From Klebsiella electrica (lineage in GTDB: Bacteria; Pseudomonadota; Gammaproteobacteria; Enterobacterales; Enterobacteriaceae), in the NCBI RefSeq assembly GCF_006711645.1, contig NZ_CP041247.1:3844001-3908000 (forward strand): a stretch of DNA of 64,000 nt, written 5' to 3'. Below, piece by piece: positions 27,489 to 36,939 of this stretch. Position 1 is the first letter of the stretch; each line of letters starts with the position of its first letter. The notes below the pieces were generated by a model, which searched no databases, was not told the DNA's origin, and saw only the letters and a list, made by a program, of their open reading frames with translations. The position numbers and the translations under genes are program-made.

Positions 27489-28442
27489 TCAGCTCCTCTT
27501 AATTCGCGGGTCGAGGGTGGTTTGCAGGATATCCACCAGCAGATTGAGCAGCACAAAGAACAGCGCCAGCACCCAGATAGTCCCCTGCAATAGCGGCAGG
27601 TCGCGTTGGAAAATCGCCGTGTTCAGCAACAGGCCGGTCCCCGGCCAGGAGAAGACCGTTTCAACGAGAATCGAGCCGCCCATCAAATACCCCACCTGCA
27701 GCCCCATCACCGCCAGCGCGGTTGGCGCGGCGTTTTTCACCACGTGGAGGAAGATGCGCGATTCGTTCAGCCCGCGGGCGCGCAGGCCGACGATAAACTC
27801 CTGGCTGAGAATGTCCGCCACCTGCGAACGCACGGTGCGGGCGATAATCCCGGTCGGGATCACCGACAGCGTAATCGCCGGCAGCAGCATGAACTGCAGA
27901 TGCTCCCGGTCCCACTGCCAGCCAATCTCGCCAATCGGTCCGCCGCCGGTGGCCGGCAGCAGGGAAAATTTGACGCTGAAGACGATGACCAGCAGCATGC
28001 CCAGCCAGTAATGCGGCACGCTGACGCCGAAAACCGACAGCAGCGACGCCAGGCGATCAACGATGCTGTTGCGAAAGTAACCGGCGACAAAACCAAACAG
28101 GCTACCCAGCACAAAGCCGATAAGGGTTGCCAGCAACGCCAGTCGCAGCGAATAGCTGACCGCCGTCAGCACTTCGCCAAGCACCGGCCGCCCGGTCGCC
28201 ACCGACATGCCTAAATCGCCATGCAGCGCCCGCCATAGCCAGTGCACGAACTGCAAAGGCAGCGGTTTATCAAAGCCATAGGCCTGCATTAATGTCTGGC
28301 GCAGCGCTTCGGAGGCGTCCGGCGGCATTACCGAGACCAGCGGATCGCCCGGGGCAATCTGTACCAGCATAAAACAGATCAGCGCCACTCCGAGCATCGT
28401 CGGGATGGCCAGCAGAATGCGATATAGCAGCGTATTGATCAT
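27489..28442 (-). CDS. Dipeptide-type ABC permease (DppB-like)
   Basis: Permease of 317 aa. First helix (LLAIPTMLGVALICFMLVQIAPGD) with the DppB-type PGDP motif, a periplasmic domain with YGFDKPLPLQFVHWL, and a membrane core with LRARGLNESRIFLHVVKNA as coupling loop. Seventeen bases after the binding-protein gene. Complete and typical in length. Confidence 0.9.
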   Translation of the reverse strand: MINTLLYRILLAIPTMLGVALICFMLVQIAPGDPLVSVMPPDASEALRQTLMQAYGFDKPLPLQFVHWLWRALHGDLGMSVATGRPVLGEVLTAVSYSLRLALLATLIGFVLGSLFGFVAGYFRNSIVDRLASLLSVFGVSVPHYWLGMLLVIVFSVKFSLLPATGGGPIGEIGWQWDREHLQFMLLPAITLSVIPTGIIARTVRSQVADILSQEFIVGLRARGLNESRIFLHVVKNAAPTALAVMGLQVGYLMGGSILVETVFSWPGTGLLLNTAIFQRDLPLLQGTIWVLALFFVLLNLLVDILQTTLDPRIKRS

Positions 28443-28459
28443 CTGTGCCCCCTGTGCGG

Positions 28460-30124
28460 TTACTCTTTTTTGCTCACCAGACTGAGATCGATAAACCAGC
28501 TCTGCGGCTGCACCACGCCGGTCACCGCAGGCGAGATGGCCCGTGGCCCGACATCATGGGCGACAAACAGGAACGGCACCTGATCGACCAGCGCCGCATG
28601 CAGTTCCCCAGCCGCTTTATCCATCTCTGCCGGGGTAAAAGCGTGCTTCACCGCCATCGCCAGCCTTTCCGTCTCCGGCGTTGTGAAGTAGCCCCAGTTG
28701 GTGGCGACCGGCGGGAAAGCTTTGGCGGTCGAGAAGCGGATCAGGCCGAAATAAGGATCGTTGACCGCCGCGCTGACGTTGATCGCATCTACCCCCTTCG
28801 CCGACGGATCTTTCGCCCCCAGACGCCAGTTGGTAAACAGGGTGTTCCATTCCGTCACTTTGATATCGACATTGAAGAAGCAGCTTTTCAGGCTTTGCTG
28901 GATGTATTCATTCATCGGCAGCGGCTGCATCTGCCCGGAGCCGGAAGCGGAAGTCGCCACCGTGACATGCAGCGGTTTCGCGGCGCTAAATCCGGCCTCG
29001 GTCATCAGCTTGCGGGCGCTGTCCGGGTCGTATTTGATCTGGAAAGTGGGTTTGCCGTGCCACGGACTGTCGGCTTCATAGACGCCGGTCGCTTCGGTCA
29101 TGTAGCCGCCGAGATAGCTTTTGAGTTCGGCGCGGTTAAGGCACAGGTTGGCGGCTTTGCGCACGCGGATATCTTTCCACGGCGAGCCTTCGGCAAAGGA
29201 GAACTGCCACGGCCACAGGTGCGGCTGGGTGTTGGCGTAGATTTTAAAACCCTGGGCCTTAATCTGATCGACCGAATCCGGCGCCGGGGCTTCAATCCAG
29301 TCCACCTGTTTTGACAGCAGCGCGGCGGTACGGGCATTGGCCTCCGGCAGCGGGATCAGCACCACTTTATCGACGCGTGGAATGCGAGCTTTATTCCAGT
29401 AATCCGGGTTTTTATCGAGAATCAGCTGCTGGCGCGGAACCAGTTTTTCCATTTTAAACGGACCGCTGCCCACCGCCTGCGCGGCGAACGCCGTCCACGC
29501 CTGCTTGCTGCGGGCCGCCGCATCGCCGATGCTGGCCGGGACCGCGTCATACTGTTTCTGCCACGCCGTCGGCGAGACAATAAACAGGTTGGTGATGTTG
29601 TACGGCAGCAGCGCATCCGGCTCGGAGGTGGTGAGCGCGACCGTATATTGATCGATTTTTTCCGCGCCGCTCAGCGTCGGCATACGCGACAGCGTATTGC
29701 CAATCTGCCCCGGCGCATACTGCGGCGCGGCTTTGTTCAGCACCTTATCGACGTTCCAGACGATAGCGTCGGCGTTCATCTCGCTGCCATCATGAAACTT
29801 CACTCCGGGACGGAGGGTAAAAATCCAGCGATTTTGATTCTGCGGGTCAACGTGCCACTCCGTCGCCAGGCCCGGAACCAGGCCGCTGGGCTTTTCGCCC
29901 TGTGAAAGATCCCACTCGACCAGCGCATCGTACAGCGGGATACCGGTGAAGCGGTTGCCTTCATACCCCTGATCGGGCTGCCCCAGCGTCAGGGGGATAT
30001 CGGCGGCGGTCATGGCGATCCGCAGCGTGGAAGCACTGGCCTGCAGGGAGGCAAAGAGCGCCAGCGCGCCGCTCACCGCGACGGCGAGATGACGTTTGCG
30101 CAAAAGTACGGTGTTATTTAGCAT
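28460..30124 (-). CDS. Dipeptide-type ABC substrate-binding protein
   Basis: Periplasmic SBP family 5 protein of 554 aa, first gene of the seven-gene operon. ATG 30124 was chosen because AGGGA lies seven bases upstream; a GTG directly before it is in frame. Signal peptide with RKR then a hydrophobic core (HLAVAVSGALALFASLQASA), cleavage before STLRIAM. The mature part shows DQGYEGNRFTGIPLYDALVEW and NRWIFTLRPGVKFHDGSEMN, the usual DppA-like entry. The presence of an amidase and a carbamoylase-like hydrolase suggests an amide-containing or peptide-like ligand; this is inference. Confidence 0.88.
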   Translation of the reverse strand: MLNNTVLLRKRHLAVAVSGALALFASLQASASTLRIAMTAADIPLTLGQPDQGYEGNRFTGIPLYDALVEWDLSQGEKPSGLVPGLATEWHVDPQNQNRWIFTLRPGVKFHDGSEMNADAIVWNVDKVLNKAAPQYAPGQIGNTLSRMPTLSGAEKIDQYTVALTTSEPDALLPYNITNLFIVSPTAWQKQYDAVPASIGDAAARSKQAWTAFAAQAVGSGPFKMEKLVPRQQLILDKNPDYWNKARIPRVDKVVLIPLPEANARTAALLSKQVDWIEAPAPDSVDQIKAQGFKIYANTQPHLWPWQFSFAEGSPWKDIRVRKAANLCLNRAELKSYLGGYMTEATGVYEADSPWHGKPTFQIKYDPDSARKLMTEAGFSAAKPLHVTVATSASGSGQMQPLPMNEYIQQSLKSCFFNVDIKVTEWNTLFTNWRLGAKDPSAKGVDAINVSAAVNDPYFGLIRFSTAKAFPPVATNWGYFTTPETERLAMAVKHAFTPAEMDKAAGELHAALVDQVPFLFVAHDVGPRAISPAVTGVVQPQSWFIDLSLVSKKE

Positions 30125-30458
30125 CACATTGTCCCTGTTAAATAAAGTCGTTATTTAACAGGCAAGATGCATACCAGTTTATCCGTGCGAAAAATAAGTG
30201 TGAAAGCGCTTATAAAATAAGAGCAACCTATTATATCTAAATGATTTAAATTGAAAAAATAAACAACCCTTATCTTTACGCACCACCAGAGTGAAATAAG
30301 TTGCAGAATTGCACCAGGCAATTTATCGCCCCACTGCAAAGCCCGGTAATAATAACGTAGCGTCACTTTTTATTAAATAAATTCATCATTTCCGCGCAAT
30401 TATCAGCCCGGGTCGATCCCATCTATACTTCGTTTATCGCGCTAACCAGGGAGTCACC
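30125..30458. promoter_or_regulatory. Divergent control region, peptide-ABC operon and ybdK
   Basis: 334 AT-rich bases with no supported gene. They must hold the promoters of the minus-strand transporter operon and of ybdK. Several A/T-rich candidates can be seen but none is convincing by eye; the ybdK Shine-Dalgarno CAGGGAG is clear at 30447-30453. Confidence 0.5.
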
Positions 30459-31574
30459 ATGCCACTACCCGACTTTCACCGCTCCGACCCCTTCAGCCTG
30501 GGGATTGAACTGGAGCTGCAGGTGGTCAATCCGCCAGGATACGACCTGAGCCAGGACTCCTCGCTGCTTATCGATGACGTGAAGAGCGGCCTCAGCGTCG
30601 GCGAGGCGAAACATGACATCACCGAAAGCATGCTGGAAATCGCCACCGGGGTCTGTCGTGATATCCACCAGGCGGCGATGCAGCTGGGCGCCATCCAGCA
30701 GGCGGTTTTACGCGCTGCCGCCCGGCACCATCTGCACATCTGCGGCGGCGGCACCCATCCTTTCCAGACCTGGCAGCGCCAGCAAATCAGCGATAATCCG
30801 CGCTATCTGAAAACCGTGGAGCACTTCGGCTACCTGGCGCAGCAGTCGACGATATTCGGTCAACACGTCCATGTTGGTTGCCAGAACGGCGATGATGCGC
30901 TTTATCTTTTGCATGGTCTGTCGCGCTTCGTCCCGCATTGCATTGCGCTGAATGCGGCCTCCCCGTGGCTCGACGGCGCCGACAGCGGTTTTGCCTGTTC
31001 GCGCCTCAATTTGTTCGCCGCTTATCCTGACAACGGGCCCATGCCGTGGGTCAATAGCTGGCAGGAGTTTACCCGCCTGTTCCGGCGCCTCAGCTATACC
31101 GGCATGATCGACAGTATGAAGGATCTGCACTGGGATATTCGCCCCAGCCCGCGTTTTGGCACCGTCGAAGTGCGGGTGATGGATACCCCGCTCACTGTCG
31201 CGCAGGCGATCAATATCGCCGGATTCATCCAGACCCTCGCCTGCTGGCTGCTGGCGGAGAGGCCGTTTAAACACCATCCCGATGACTACCTGCTGTACCC
31301 TTTTAACCGCTACCAGGCCTGTCGCTACGGACTGGAGGGCATCAATACCGATGTTCACAGCGGCGAGCAACGCCAGCTTGGCGAGGAGATTTTACAGCTG
31401 ATCCCTCGCCTCATGTCCTACGCCGATACGCTCAATGCCGCCAGCGCCCTTGAGGCGATCGGGCGCCAGCTGCGGCAGGAGAAGAGCGAAGCCCGGCAGA
31501 TGCGTGAGTTTGTCGCCGGCGGCGGCTCGCTGATCGGCCTGGTACAAAAACACTGCGAAATCTGGGCGTCATAG
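30459..31574 (+). CDS. ybdK: Carboxylate-amine ligase (weak gamma-glutamylcysteine ligase)
   Basis: GCS2-family ATP-dependent ligase of 371 aa. The N-terminal [11 protein letters not shown] with acidic metal ligands, [20 protein letters not shown] and [20 protein letters not shown] are family hallmarks. In E. coli YbdK has low gamma-glutamyl-cysteine ligase activity; its real substrate is unclear. It marks the return of the E. coli-like backbone after the accessory region that begins behind entD. A single gene; the next gene starts 78 bases later. Confidence 0.93.
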   Translation: MPLPDFHRSDPFSLGIELELQVVNPPGYDLSQDSSLLIDDVKSGLSVGEAKHDITESMLEIATGVCRDIHQAAMQLGAIQQAVLRAAARHHLHICGGGTHPFQTWQRQQISDNPRYLKTVEHFGYLAQQSTIFGQHVHVGCQNGDDALYLLHGLSRFVPHCIALNAASPWLDGADSGFACSRLNLFAAYPDNGPMPWVNSWQEFTRLFRRLSYTGMIDSMKDLHWDIRPSPRFGTVEVRVMDTPLTVAQAINIAGFIQTLACWLLAERPFKHHPDDYLLYPFNRYQACRYGLEGINTDVHSGEQRQLGEEILQLIPRLMSYADTLNAASALEAIGRQLRQEKSEARQMREFVAGGGSLIGLVQKHCEIWAS

Positions 31575-31651
31575 CCCGGCAAAAAGGTATACTGCGGCCA
31601 ATATTGATTTCGCCGCCCCGCGTCTTCCTGCGGCATACCTGGAACGTTCTC

Positions 31652-32386
31652 ATGACTTTGCGCCTCCTGCCGCTGCTGCCAGCGCTGCTGCTTCCCCTCG
31701 CCGCGCAGGCCAGCGGGAAATGCACTCTCACCGACCCGTCGCTGACGCTACAAAGCTATACCGTCAATCCACAGCGCGAGCGCATCGCGATGTACTGGAA
31801 AAACGCGGATGGCGAGGCCTTCGGTTCGCTGCGTGCGCTGCTGGCGGATATCGATCGGGACGGGCGCGTGCAGATGGCGATGAACGGCGGGATTTACGCG
31901 AAGAACTACGCGCCGCTGGGGCTGTATATCGACAAGGGCGTGCAGGAGGCTCCGCTTAACCGCGCTTCCGGCGGCGGCAACTTTTTTATCCGTCCCGGCG
32001 GGGTGTTTTATCTGCAGGGGCAGAAGGCGGGGATCGTCAGCATCGATAAATTTAAGCCATCGTCGACGATCGCCTACGCGGTGCAGTCCGGCCCGATGCT
32101 GATTGAAAACGGCACAATAAACTGGCGCCTGAAGCCATCCGCCAGCTCACGTAAGCTGCGCAACGGCGTCGGTATCACCCGGCAGGGCCAGGTGATTTTT
32201 ATGCTCAGCGATCGCGAAACCAACTTCTACGATTTCGCCTGCTACGCGCAGTCAAAGCTCAACGTACGGCAGATGCTCTATCTCGACGGCACCATTTCAA
32301 AGATGTACCGGAAAGGCGGCAGCGTGCCGTGGCAGTATCACCCGTTCGTGACCATGATCGCGGTGGAGAGCAAGTCGTCCCCGTAG
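31652..32386 (+). CDS. Secreted phosphodiester-glycosidase-domain protein (YigE-like)
   Basis: Probably exported protein of 244 aa with a DUF2233/NAGPA-type domain. Start 31652 gives a signal peptide (MTLRLLPLLPALLLPLAAQA|SGKC). Family segments: MAMNGGIYAKNYAPLGLYID, the pocket NFFIRPGGVF, QSGPMLIENG, RNGVGITRQGQVIFM and LYLDGTISKMY. E. coli YigE is the nearest known relative by memory; its function is unknown, and NAGPA relatives hydrolyse sugar phosphodiesters. The gene's 3' end merges into a long repeat array, the first repeat starting four bases before the stop codon ends. Confidence 0.8.
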   Translation: MTLRLLPLLPALLLPLAAQASGKCTLTDPSLTLQSYTVNPQRERIAMYWKNADGEAFGSLRALLADIDRDGRVQMAMNGGIYAKNYAPLGLYIDKGVQEAPLNRASGGGNFFIRPGGVFYLQGQKAGIVSIDKFKPSSTIAYAVQSGPMLIENGTINWRLKPSASSRKLRNGVGITRQGQVIFMLSDRETNFYDFACYAQSKLNVRQMLYLDGTISKMYRKGGSVPWQYHPFVTMIAVESKSSP

Positions 32387-33396
32387 CCCCGGTCAGCGCA
32401 GCGCCACCGGGGAATATTTCCGGGCACCAGCGGGAAACCACCCGGATGGCGGCGCGAGCGCCTTATCCGGGCTACCCGACCGCACGCCCCCGTAGCCCCG
32501 GTCAGCGCAGCGCCACCGGGGAATATTTCCGGACACCTGCGGGAAACCTCCCGGATGGCGGCGCAAGCGCCTTATTCGGGCTACCTGACTACATGACCCT
32601 GTAGCCCCGGTCAGCGCAGCGCCACCGGGGAATATTTCCGGACACCTGCGGGAAACCTCCCGGATAGCGGCGCAAGCGCCTTATCCGGGCTACCCGACTG
32701 CACTCCCCTGTAGCCCCGGTAAGCGTAGCGCCACCGGGGAATATTTCCCGACACCTGCGGGAAACCACCCGGATGGCGGCGCGAGCGCCTTTTCCGGGCT
32801 ACCCGAGCGCACGCCCCCGTAGCCCCGGTCAGCGCAGCGCCACCGGGGAATATTTCCGGACACCTGCGGGAAACCACCTGGATGGCGGCGCGTGCGCCTT
32901 ATCCGGGCTACCTGACTACATGACCCTGTAGCCCCGGTAAGCGTAGCGCCACCGGGGAATATTTCCGGGCACCAGCGGGAAACCACCCGGATGGCGGCGC
33001 GAGCGCCTTATCCGGGCTACCCGACCGCACGCCCTGTAGCCCCGGTAAGCGCAGCGCCACCGGGGAATATTTCCGGACACCTGCGGGAAACCACCCGGAT
33101 AGCGGCGCAAGCGCCTTATCCGGGCGACCCGACCACACGACCCTGTAGCCCCGGTCAGCGCAGCGCCACCGGGGAATATTTCCGGGCACCGGCGGGAAAC
33201 CACCCGGATAGCGGCGCGAGCGCCTTATCCGGGCTACCCGAGCGCACGCCCTGTAGCCCCGGTCAGCGCAGCGCCACCGGGGAATATGACCGGACACCAG
33301 CGGTAAACCTCCCGGATGGCGGCGCAAGCGCCTTATCCGGGCTACCTGACTACATGACCCTGTAGCCCCGGTAAGCGTAGCGCCACCGGGGAATAG
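32383..33396. repeat. Long BIME array, ten 108-109-bp units
   Basis: The start string GTAGCCCCGG recurs at 32383, 32492, 32601, 32710, 32819, 32928, 33036, 33145, 33253 and 33362, i.e. a period of 109 (twice 108). Each unit carries GCGCCACCGGGGAATATTTC, a spacer with GGGAAACCACCCGGAT, GGCGGCGCGAGCGCCTTAT and CCGGGCTACC followed by a variable ~15-base segment. Nine units are full and the last is partial. The unit is the inverse of that at 13877-14543. It separates convergent yigE-like and P-type ATPase genes. Confidence 0.93.
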
Positions 33397-33464
33397 TTTG
33401 TCATCGGGATTCCTTACTGGCGGCGCAGCGTCCCTCCCCTGAACGGAGAGGGACGACGGGCGGA

Positions 33465-36188
33465 TCAGGCGGTTTTACGGAACGGACGGGTCAGCCGCTT
33501 CTCGACTTCCACCACCAGGAACATCACGATGGCAATCGCCAGGGTGATAAACCAGTAGCGCAGCGGCAGCGACTCGGTGCCAAACATGGTCTGCATAAAC
33601 GGCAGGTAGATAATCGCCAGCTGCAGGAGCAGCAGCACGCCGCTGACCAGCCAGATGCCTTTGTTGCGCAGCAGGCCGGTATTTAATGAGAAGCCCTCGC
33701 TGCGACGGCAGTTAATCATGTACACCCACTGCGCGGTCACCAGCATCTGCAACAGCACGGTGCGGATAAACTCGGCGCTATGGCCGCGCGGCGTCAGCCA
33801 GGCCTCAAGAATAAAGGCGGCGACGGCAATCATGGTGCCGACGAAGGCGACGCGCCAGATGGCGAAGCCATCCATGACGTGCTGGCCGGTTTTCCGCGGC
33901 GGACGGTTCATCACGTTGCGCTCCGCGGCTTCGAAAGCGAGACCGAAAGAGAGCGTGGCGGAGGTCGCCATGTTCATCCACAGAATCAACACCGGCGTCA
34001 GCGGAATAATGTTCCCCGCCAGCAGGGCGATAATAATCAGCAGCCCCTGCGCCAGGTTGGTGGGCATAATAAACAGAATCGTTTTCTTCAGGTTGTCGTA
34101 GACGCGACGCCCCTCTTTCACCGAGCTGGCAATGGTGGCGAAGTTGTCGTCCGTCAGCACCATGTCGGCCGCCTCTTTGGTCACTTCGGTGCCCTTGATC
34201 CCCATCGCAATACCGACGTCGGCCTGGCGGAGCGCCGGGGCATCGTTCACGCCATCGCCGGTCATGCCGACGACTTCGCCGGTATCCTGTAGCGCTTTGA
34301 CCAGGCGCAGCTTATGCTCCGGGCTGGTACGGGCAAAAATGTCGTACTCCACGGCGGCCTTCGCCAGTTCGCCATCGTCCATGTGCTCCAGTTGATAGCC
34401 GGTCATCGCCTGGTGGCTGTTGGTGATCCCCAGCATCTGGCCGATGCTCATTGCCGTTTGCGGGTGATCGCCGGTGATCATTTTCACGCGGATCCCTGCG
34501 GTCTGGCAGGCGTGAATCGCCTCAATGGCCTCCGGACGCGGCGGATCCATCATTCCGGCAATGCCGAGGAACACCAGGCCTTCACGCAGATCGTCATGGG
34601 TCAGCGTCGTGCTGCCGGCCTGCGCCGGTTTACAGGCGGCGGCGACCATGCGCAGCCCCTGACTGGCGAAGCGCGAGATCTCCTCCTCCCAGTACTGGCG
34701 CTCGAACGGAACCGTGCCCTGCTTTGTCATCTGCTCGCGGCACAGCGCGAAAATCACATCCGGCGCGCCGGTGAGCAGCACGCGCTCAACATTGTCGATT
34801 TTCTGCTGCGTCGCCATGTACTTATACTGTGAATCAAACGGAATTTTGGCTATCAGCTGCGTCTCAACCGGCGGCAGTTTTGCCTTCGCCGCCAGCACTT
34901 TTAACGCCCCTTCGGTCGGTCCGCCGGTAATGCCCCACAGGCCGCGCGCGTCCTGCACCAGCTGGCTGTCGTTGCACAGGTCAATGGTACGCAGATACGT
35001 TTCCAGCACGCTTCCGGCATGAATCTGTACCGGCTCATCGCTGCCTTCCAGATAGATATTGCCCTGCGGCTCGTAGCTGTCGCCCTCAACCCGGTAGCAG
35101 CAGTCGGCAGTGATAATCGCTTTGACCGTCATTTCGTTCATGGTCAGCGTACCGGTTTTATCCGAACAGACTACGGTCATCGCGCCCAGCGTTTCTACCG
35201 TCGGGAGCTTGCGAATAATGGCGTGTTTGCGCGCCATCGCCTGCACCCCGAGGGAGAGAATGATCGAGATAATCGCCGGCAGCCCTTCCGGGACCGCCGC
35301 AACGGCCAGGCTAATCAGCGAGAGCAGCAGCTCCCCCATCGGGATATCACGCAGGGCCAGGCTGAAGACGAACAGCGCCACCATCATGGCGAGGATAATG
35401 ACGAAAATCGCTTTCCCCAGCTTATCCATCTGCACCAGCAGCGGCGTGCGATGCTTCTCGATACCGGCCATCATCTGGTTGATGTGCCCAAGTTCCGTCT
35501 CCTGCCCGGTCGCCGTCACCACGCCGACGCCACCGCCGGCGCTGATGGTCGTACCGGAAAACACCATATTGGTGCGGTCGCCCAGCGGCAGCTCGCCTTG
35601 CAGCGCATCGGTGATTTTATCCACCACCGTTGATTCGCCGGTCAGGATCGCCTCTTCCACGCGCAGGTTGTGGGTTTCGATAAGACGCATATCCGCTGGA
35701 ACGCGGTCGCCCGCCCGCAGAATAACGATATCCCCCGGCACCAGCTCGCGGGTGGGCAGGGTTTCGTGTTTACCGTTGCGCTGTACCCGCGCGTTGCTGG
35801 AGAGCATGTTGCGGATCCCCTGCAGCGATTTTTCGGCGTTGCTCTCCTGCACGTGGCCAATCAGGGCGTTAATGACCGTGACGCCGAGGATAACCAGGGT
35901 ATCGACCCAGTGCCCCATCACCGCCGTCAGCGCCGCCGCGGCCAGCAGGACGAAAATCAGCACATCGTTAAAGTGGGCGAGGAAACGCAGCCAGGCCGGC
36001 TTGCTTTTCTTTTCCGGTAGCGCATTAGGGCCAAAGGAGGCCAGGCGCTCCGCGGCTTCGGCGGAGCGTAATCCCTCGGCGCGGCTTTTGTTCTGCGTCA
36101 ACACCCGATCAACGCTCTGCTGGTAAGCGGGCTGCGATGCCGTGTCCCCGGCAGGGGGAGTATTATGGGGATGAATCATTCTGGTCAA
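33465..36188 (-). CDS. P2-type cation-transporting ATPase
   Basis: Inner-membrane ion pump of 907 aa. Domains in order: N-terminal cation ATPase domain (to ~75), actuator with LTGES (182-186), TM4 VPEGLPA (Glu301), phosphorylation site CSDKTGTLT (Asp343), hinge TGDGVNDAP, and a C-terminal six-helix region. The likely TTG start at 36188 has AAGGA nine bases upstream; an ATG at 36179 lies further from it. Compared with SERCA, TM5/TM6 ligand positions read PTNLAQ and NMATSA, so the acidic residues equivalent to Glu771 and Asp800 are Gln and Ser. The transported ion is therefore uncertain. Stands alone, downstream of a divergent small membrane peptide gene. Confidence 0.88.
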   Translation of the reverse strand: MTRMIHPHNTPPAGDTASQPAYQQSVDRVLTQNKSRAEGLRSAEAAERLASFGPNALPEKKSKPAWLRFLAHFNDVLIFVLLAAAALTAVMGHWVDTLVILGVTVINALIGHVQESNAEKSLQGIRNMLSSNARVQRNGKHETLPTRELVPGDIVILRAGDRVPADMRLIETHNLRVEEAILTGESTVVDKITDALQGELPLGDRTNMVFSGTTISAGGGVGVVTATGQETELGHINQMMAGIEKHRTPLLVQMDKLGKAIFVIILAMMVALFVFSLALRDIPMGELLLSLISLAVAAVPEGLPAIISIILSLGVQAMARKHAIIRKLPTVETLGAMTVVCSDKTGTLTMNEMTVKAIITADCCYRVEGDSYEPQGNIYLEGSDEPVQIHAGSVLETYLRTIDLCNDSQLVQDARGLWGITGGPTEGALKVLAAKAKLPPVETQLIAKIPFDSQYKYMATQQKIDNVERVLLTGAPDVIFALCREQMTKQGTVPFERQYWEEEISRFASQGLRMVAAACKPAQAGSTTLTHDDLREGLVFLGIAGMMDPPRPEAIEAIHACQTAGIRVKMITGDHPQTAMSIGQMLGITNSHQAMTGYQLEHMDDGELAKAAVEYDIFARTSPEHKLRLVKALQDTGEVVGMTGDGVNDAPALRQADVGIAMGIKGTEVTKEAADMVLTDDNFATIASSVKEGRRVYDNLKKTILFIMPTNLAQGLLIIIALLAGNIIPLTPVLILWMNMATSATLSFGLAFEAAERNVMNRPPRKTGQHVMDGFAIWRVAFVGTMIAVAAFILEAWLTPRGHSAEFIRTVLLQMLVTAQWVYMINCRRSEGFSLNTGLLRNKGIWLVSGVLLLLQLAIIYLPFMQTMFGTESLPLRYWFITLAIAIVMFLVVEVEKRLTRPFRKTA

Positions 36189-36389
36189 AATAAATTTTCC
36201 TTATAAATTCCGTCATTCGGAAAGCCTGAAATCATTTCTGGCCAATGAACGAATATAATTTTATGTAGCGAGGTAAAATTTGATCCAGGACAATTTACAC
36301 CCCCTCGCAAAATTTAAAATTCATGATAAGTTAATTCCTTAAACAACTATTACAGAATATTAATAAACATATATTAAACGAGGTCAATT

Positions 36390-36500
36390 ATGTTTGGAAT
36401 CTACCGCGGACGCCGCCTGGCGCTGTACATCCTGCTGGCTATTATTATTGCCACAGCGGTGGGATATAGCACCTATACTTTTGTAAAGTATACGCTTTAA
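36390..36500 (+). CDS. Small single-span membrane protein, 36 aa
   Basis: The frame ATG 36390 to TAA 36498-36500 encodes a peptide starting MFGIYRGRRLALYILLAI and ending FVKYTL. A GAGG Shine-Dalgarno lies six bases before the ATG. The layout (basic RGRR, then ~19 hydrophobic residues, then a short basic/aromatic tail) fits a single transmembrane helix with the N-terminus inside. I do not recognise it; enterobacteria have many regulatory membrane peptides of this size, often modulating sensors or pumps. It is divergent from the P-type ATPase (201 bases), so joint regulation is possible. Confidence 0.65.
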   Translation: MFGIYRGRRLALYILLAIIIATAVGYSTYTFVKYTL

Positions 36501-36688
36501 TAATGACGTTAATTGACATTAAGGTGTAATTAATTTAATTACAAACAACGCGAAAAATATTAACAGGAGAAATAAAAATATAATATTAGCGCTACGAATA
36601 ATGACGTAAAATAATCACTCAGGAAAGTATATTGCGTTGCCTGTCATTTTACCGGACAATATGTTTTTTAACTGATGATTAACAAGTA

Positions 36689-36937
36689 ATGAAACATCCG
36701 CTCGAAACGCTGATCGCTGCCGCAGGCATTTTAGTATTGGCCCTGCTCTCTTGTTTACTGCTGCCAGCGCCGTCCCTTGGGTTAACGCTGGCGCAAAAAC
36801 TGGTCGATACCTTCCATCTGATGGATCTCAACCAGCTCTATACCCTGCTCTTTTGCCTGTGGTTCTTAGCGCTGGGCGCGATAGAATATGTGGTGCTGCG
36901 TTGGGTCTGGCGCCGCTGGTTTTCCCTTGAGCGCTAA
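36689..36937 (+). CDS. ybdJ: Conserved inner-membrane protein YbdJ (DUF1158)
   Basis: Small membrane protein of 82 aa, very close to E. coli YbdJ over its whole length (MKHPLETLIAAAGILVLALL, LLPAPSLGLTLAQKLVDTFH and the basic end VWRRWFSL). Two transmembrane helices are evident, about residues 8-28 and 48-70. Function unknown. In E. coli it lies next to ybdK; here the ATPase and repeat array intervene. The Shine-Dalgarno is weak. Confidence 0.9.
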   Translation: MKHPLETLIAAAGILVLALLSCLLLPAPSLGLTLAQKLVDTFHLMDLNQLYTLLFCLWFLALGAIEYVVLRWVWRRWFSLER

Positions 36938-36939
36938 CC

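Noticed and set aside
30301..30320. Possible sigma-54 promoter (minus strand TGGTGCAATTCTGCAA)
   Set aside because: The GG to GC spacing is nine bases instead of the required ten and the -24 TGGCAC match is poor.
32383..33396. CRISPR array
   Set aside because: Regular spacing was considered, but the whole 109-bp unit is conserved including what would be spacers, units contain REP palindromes and no cas genes are present.
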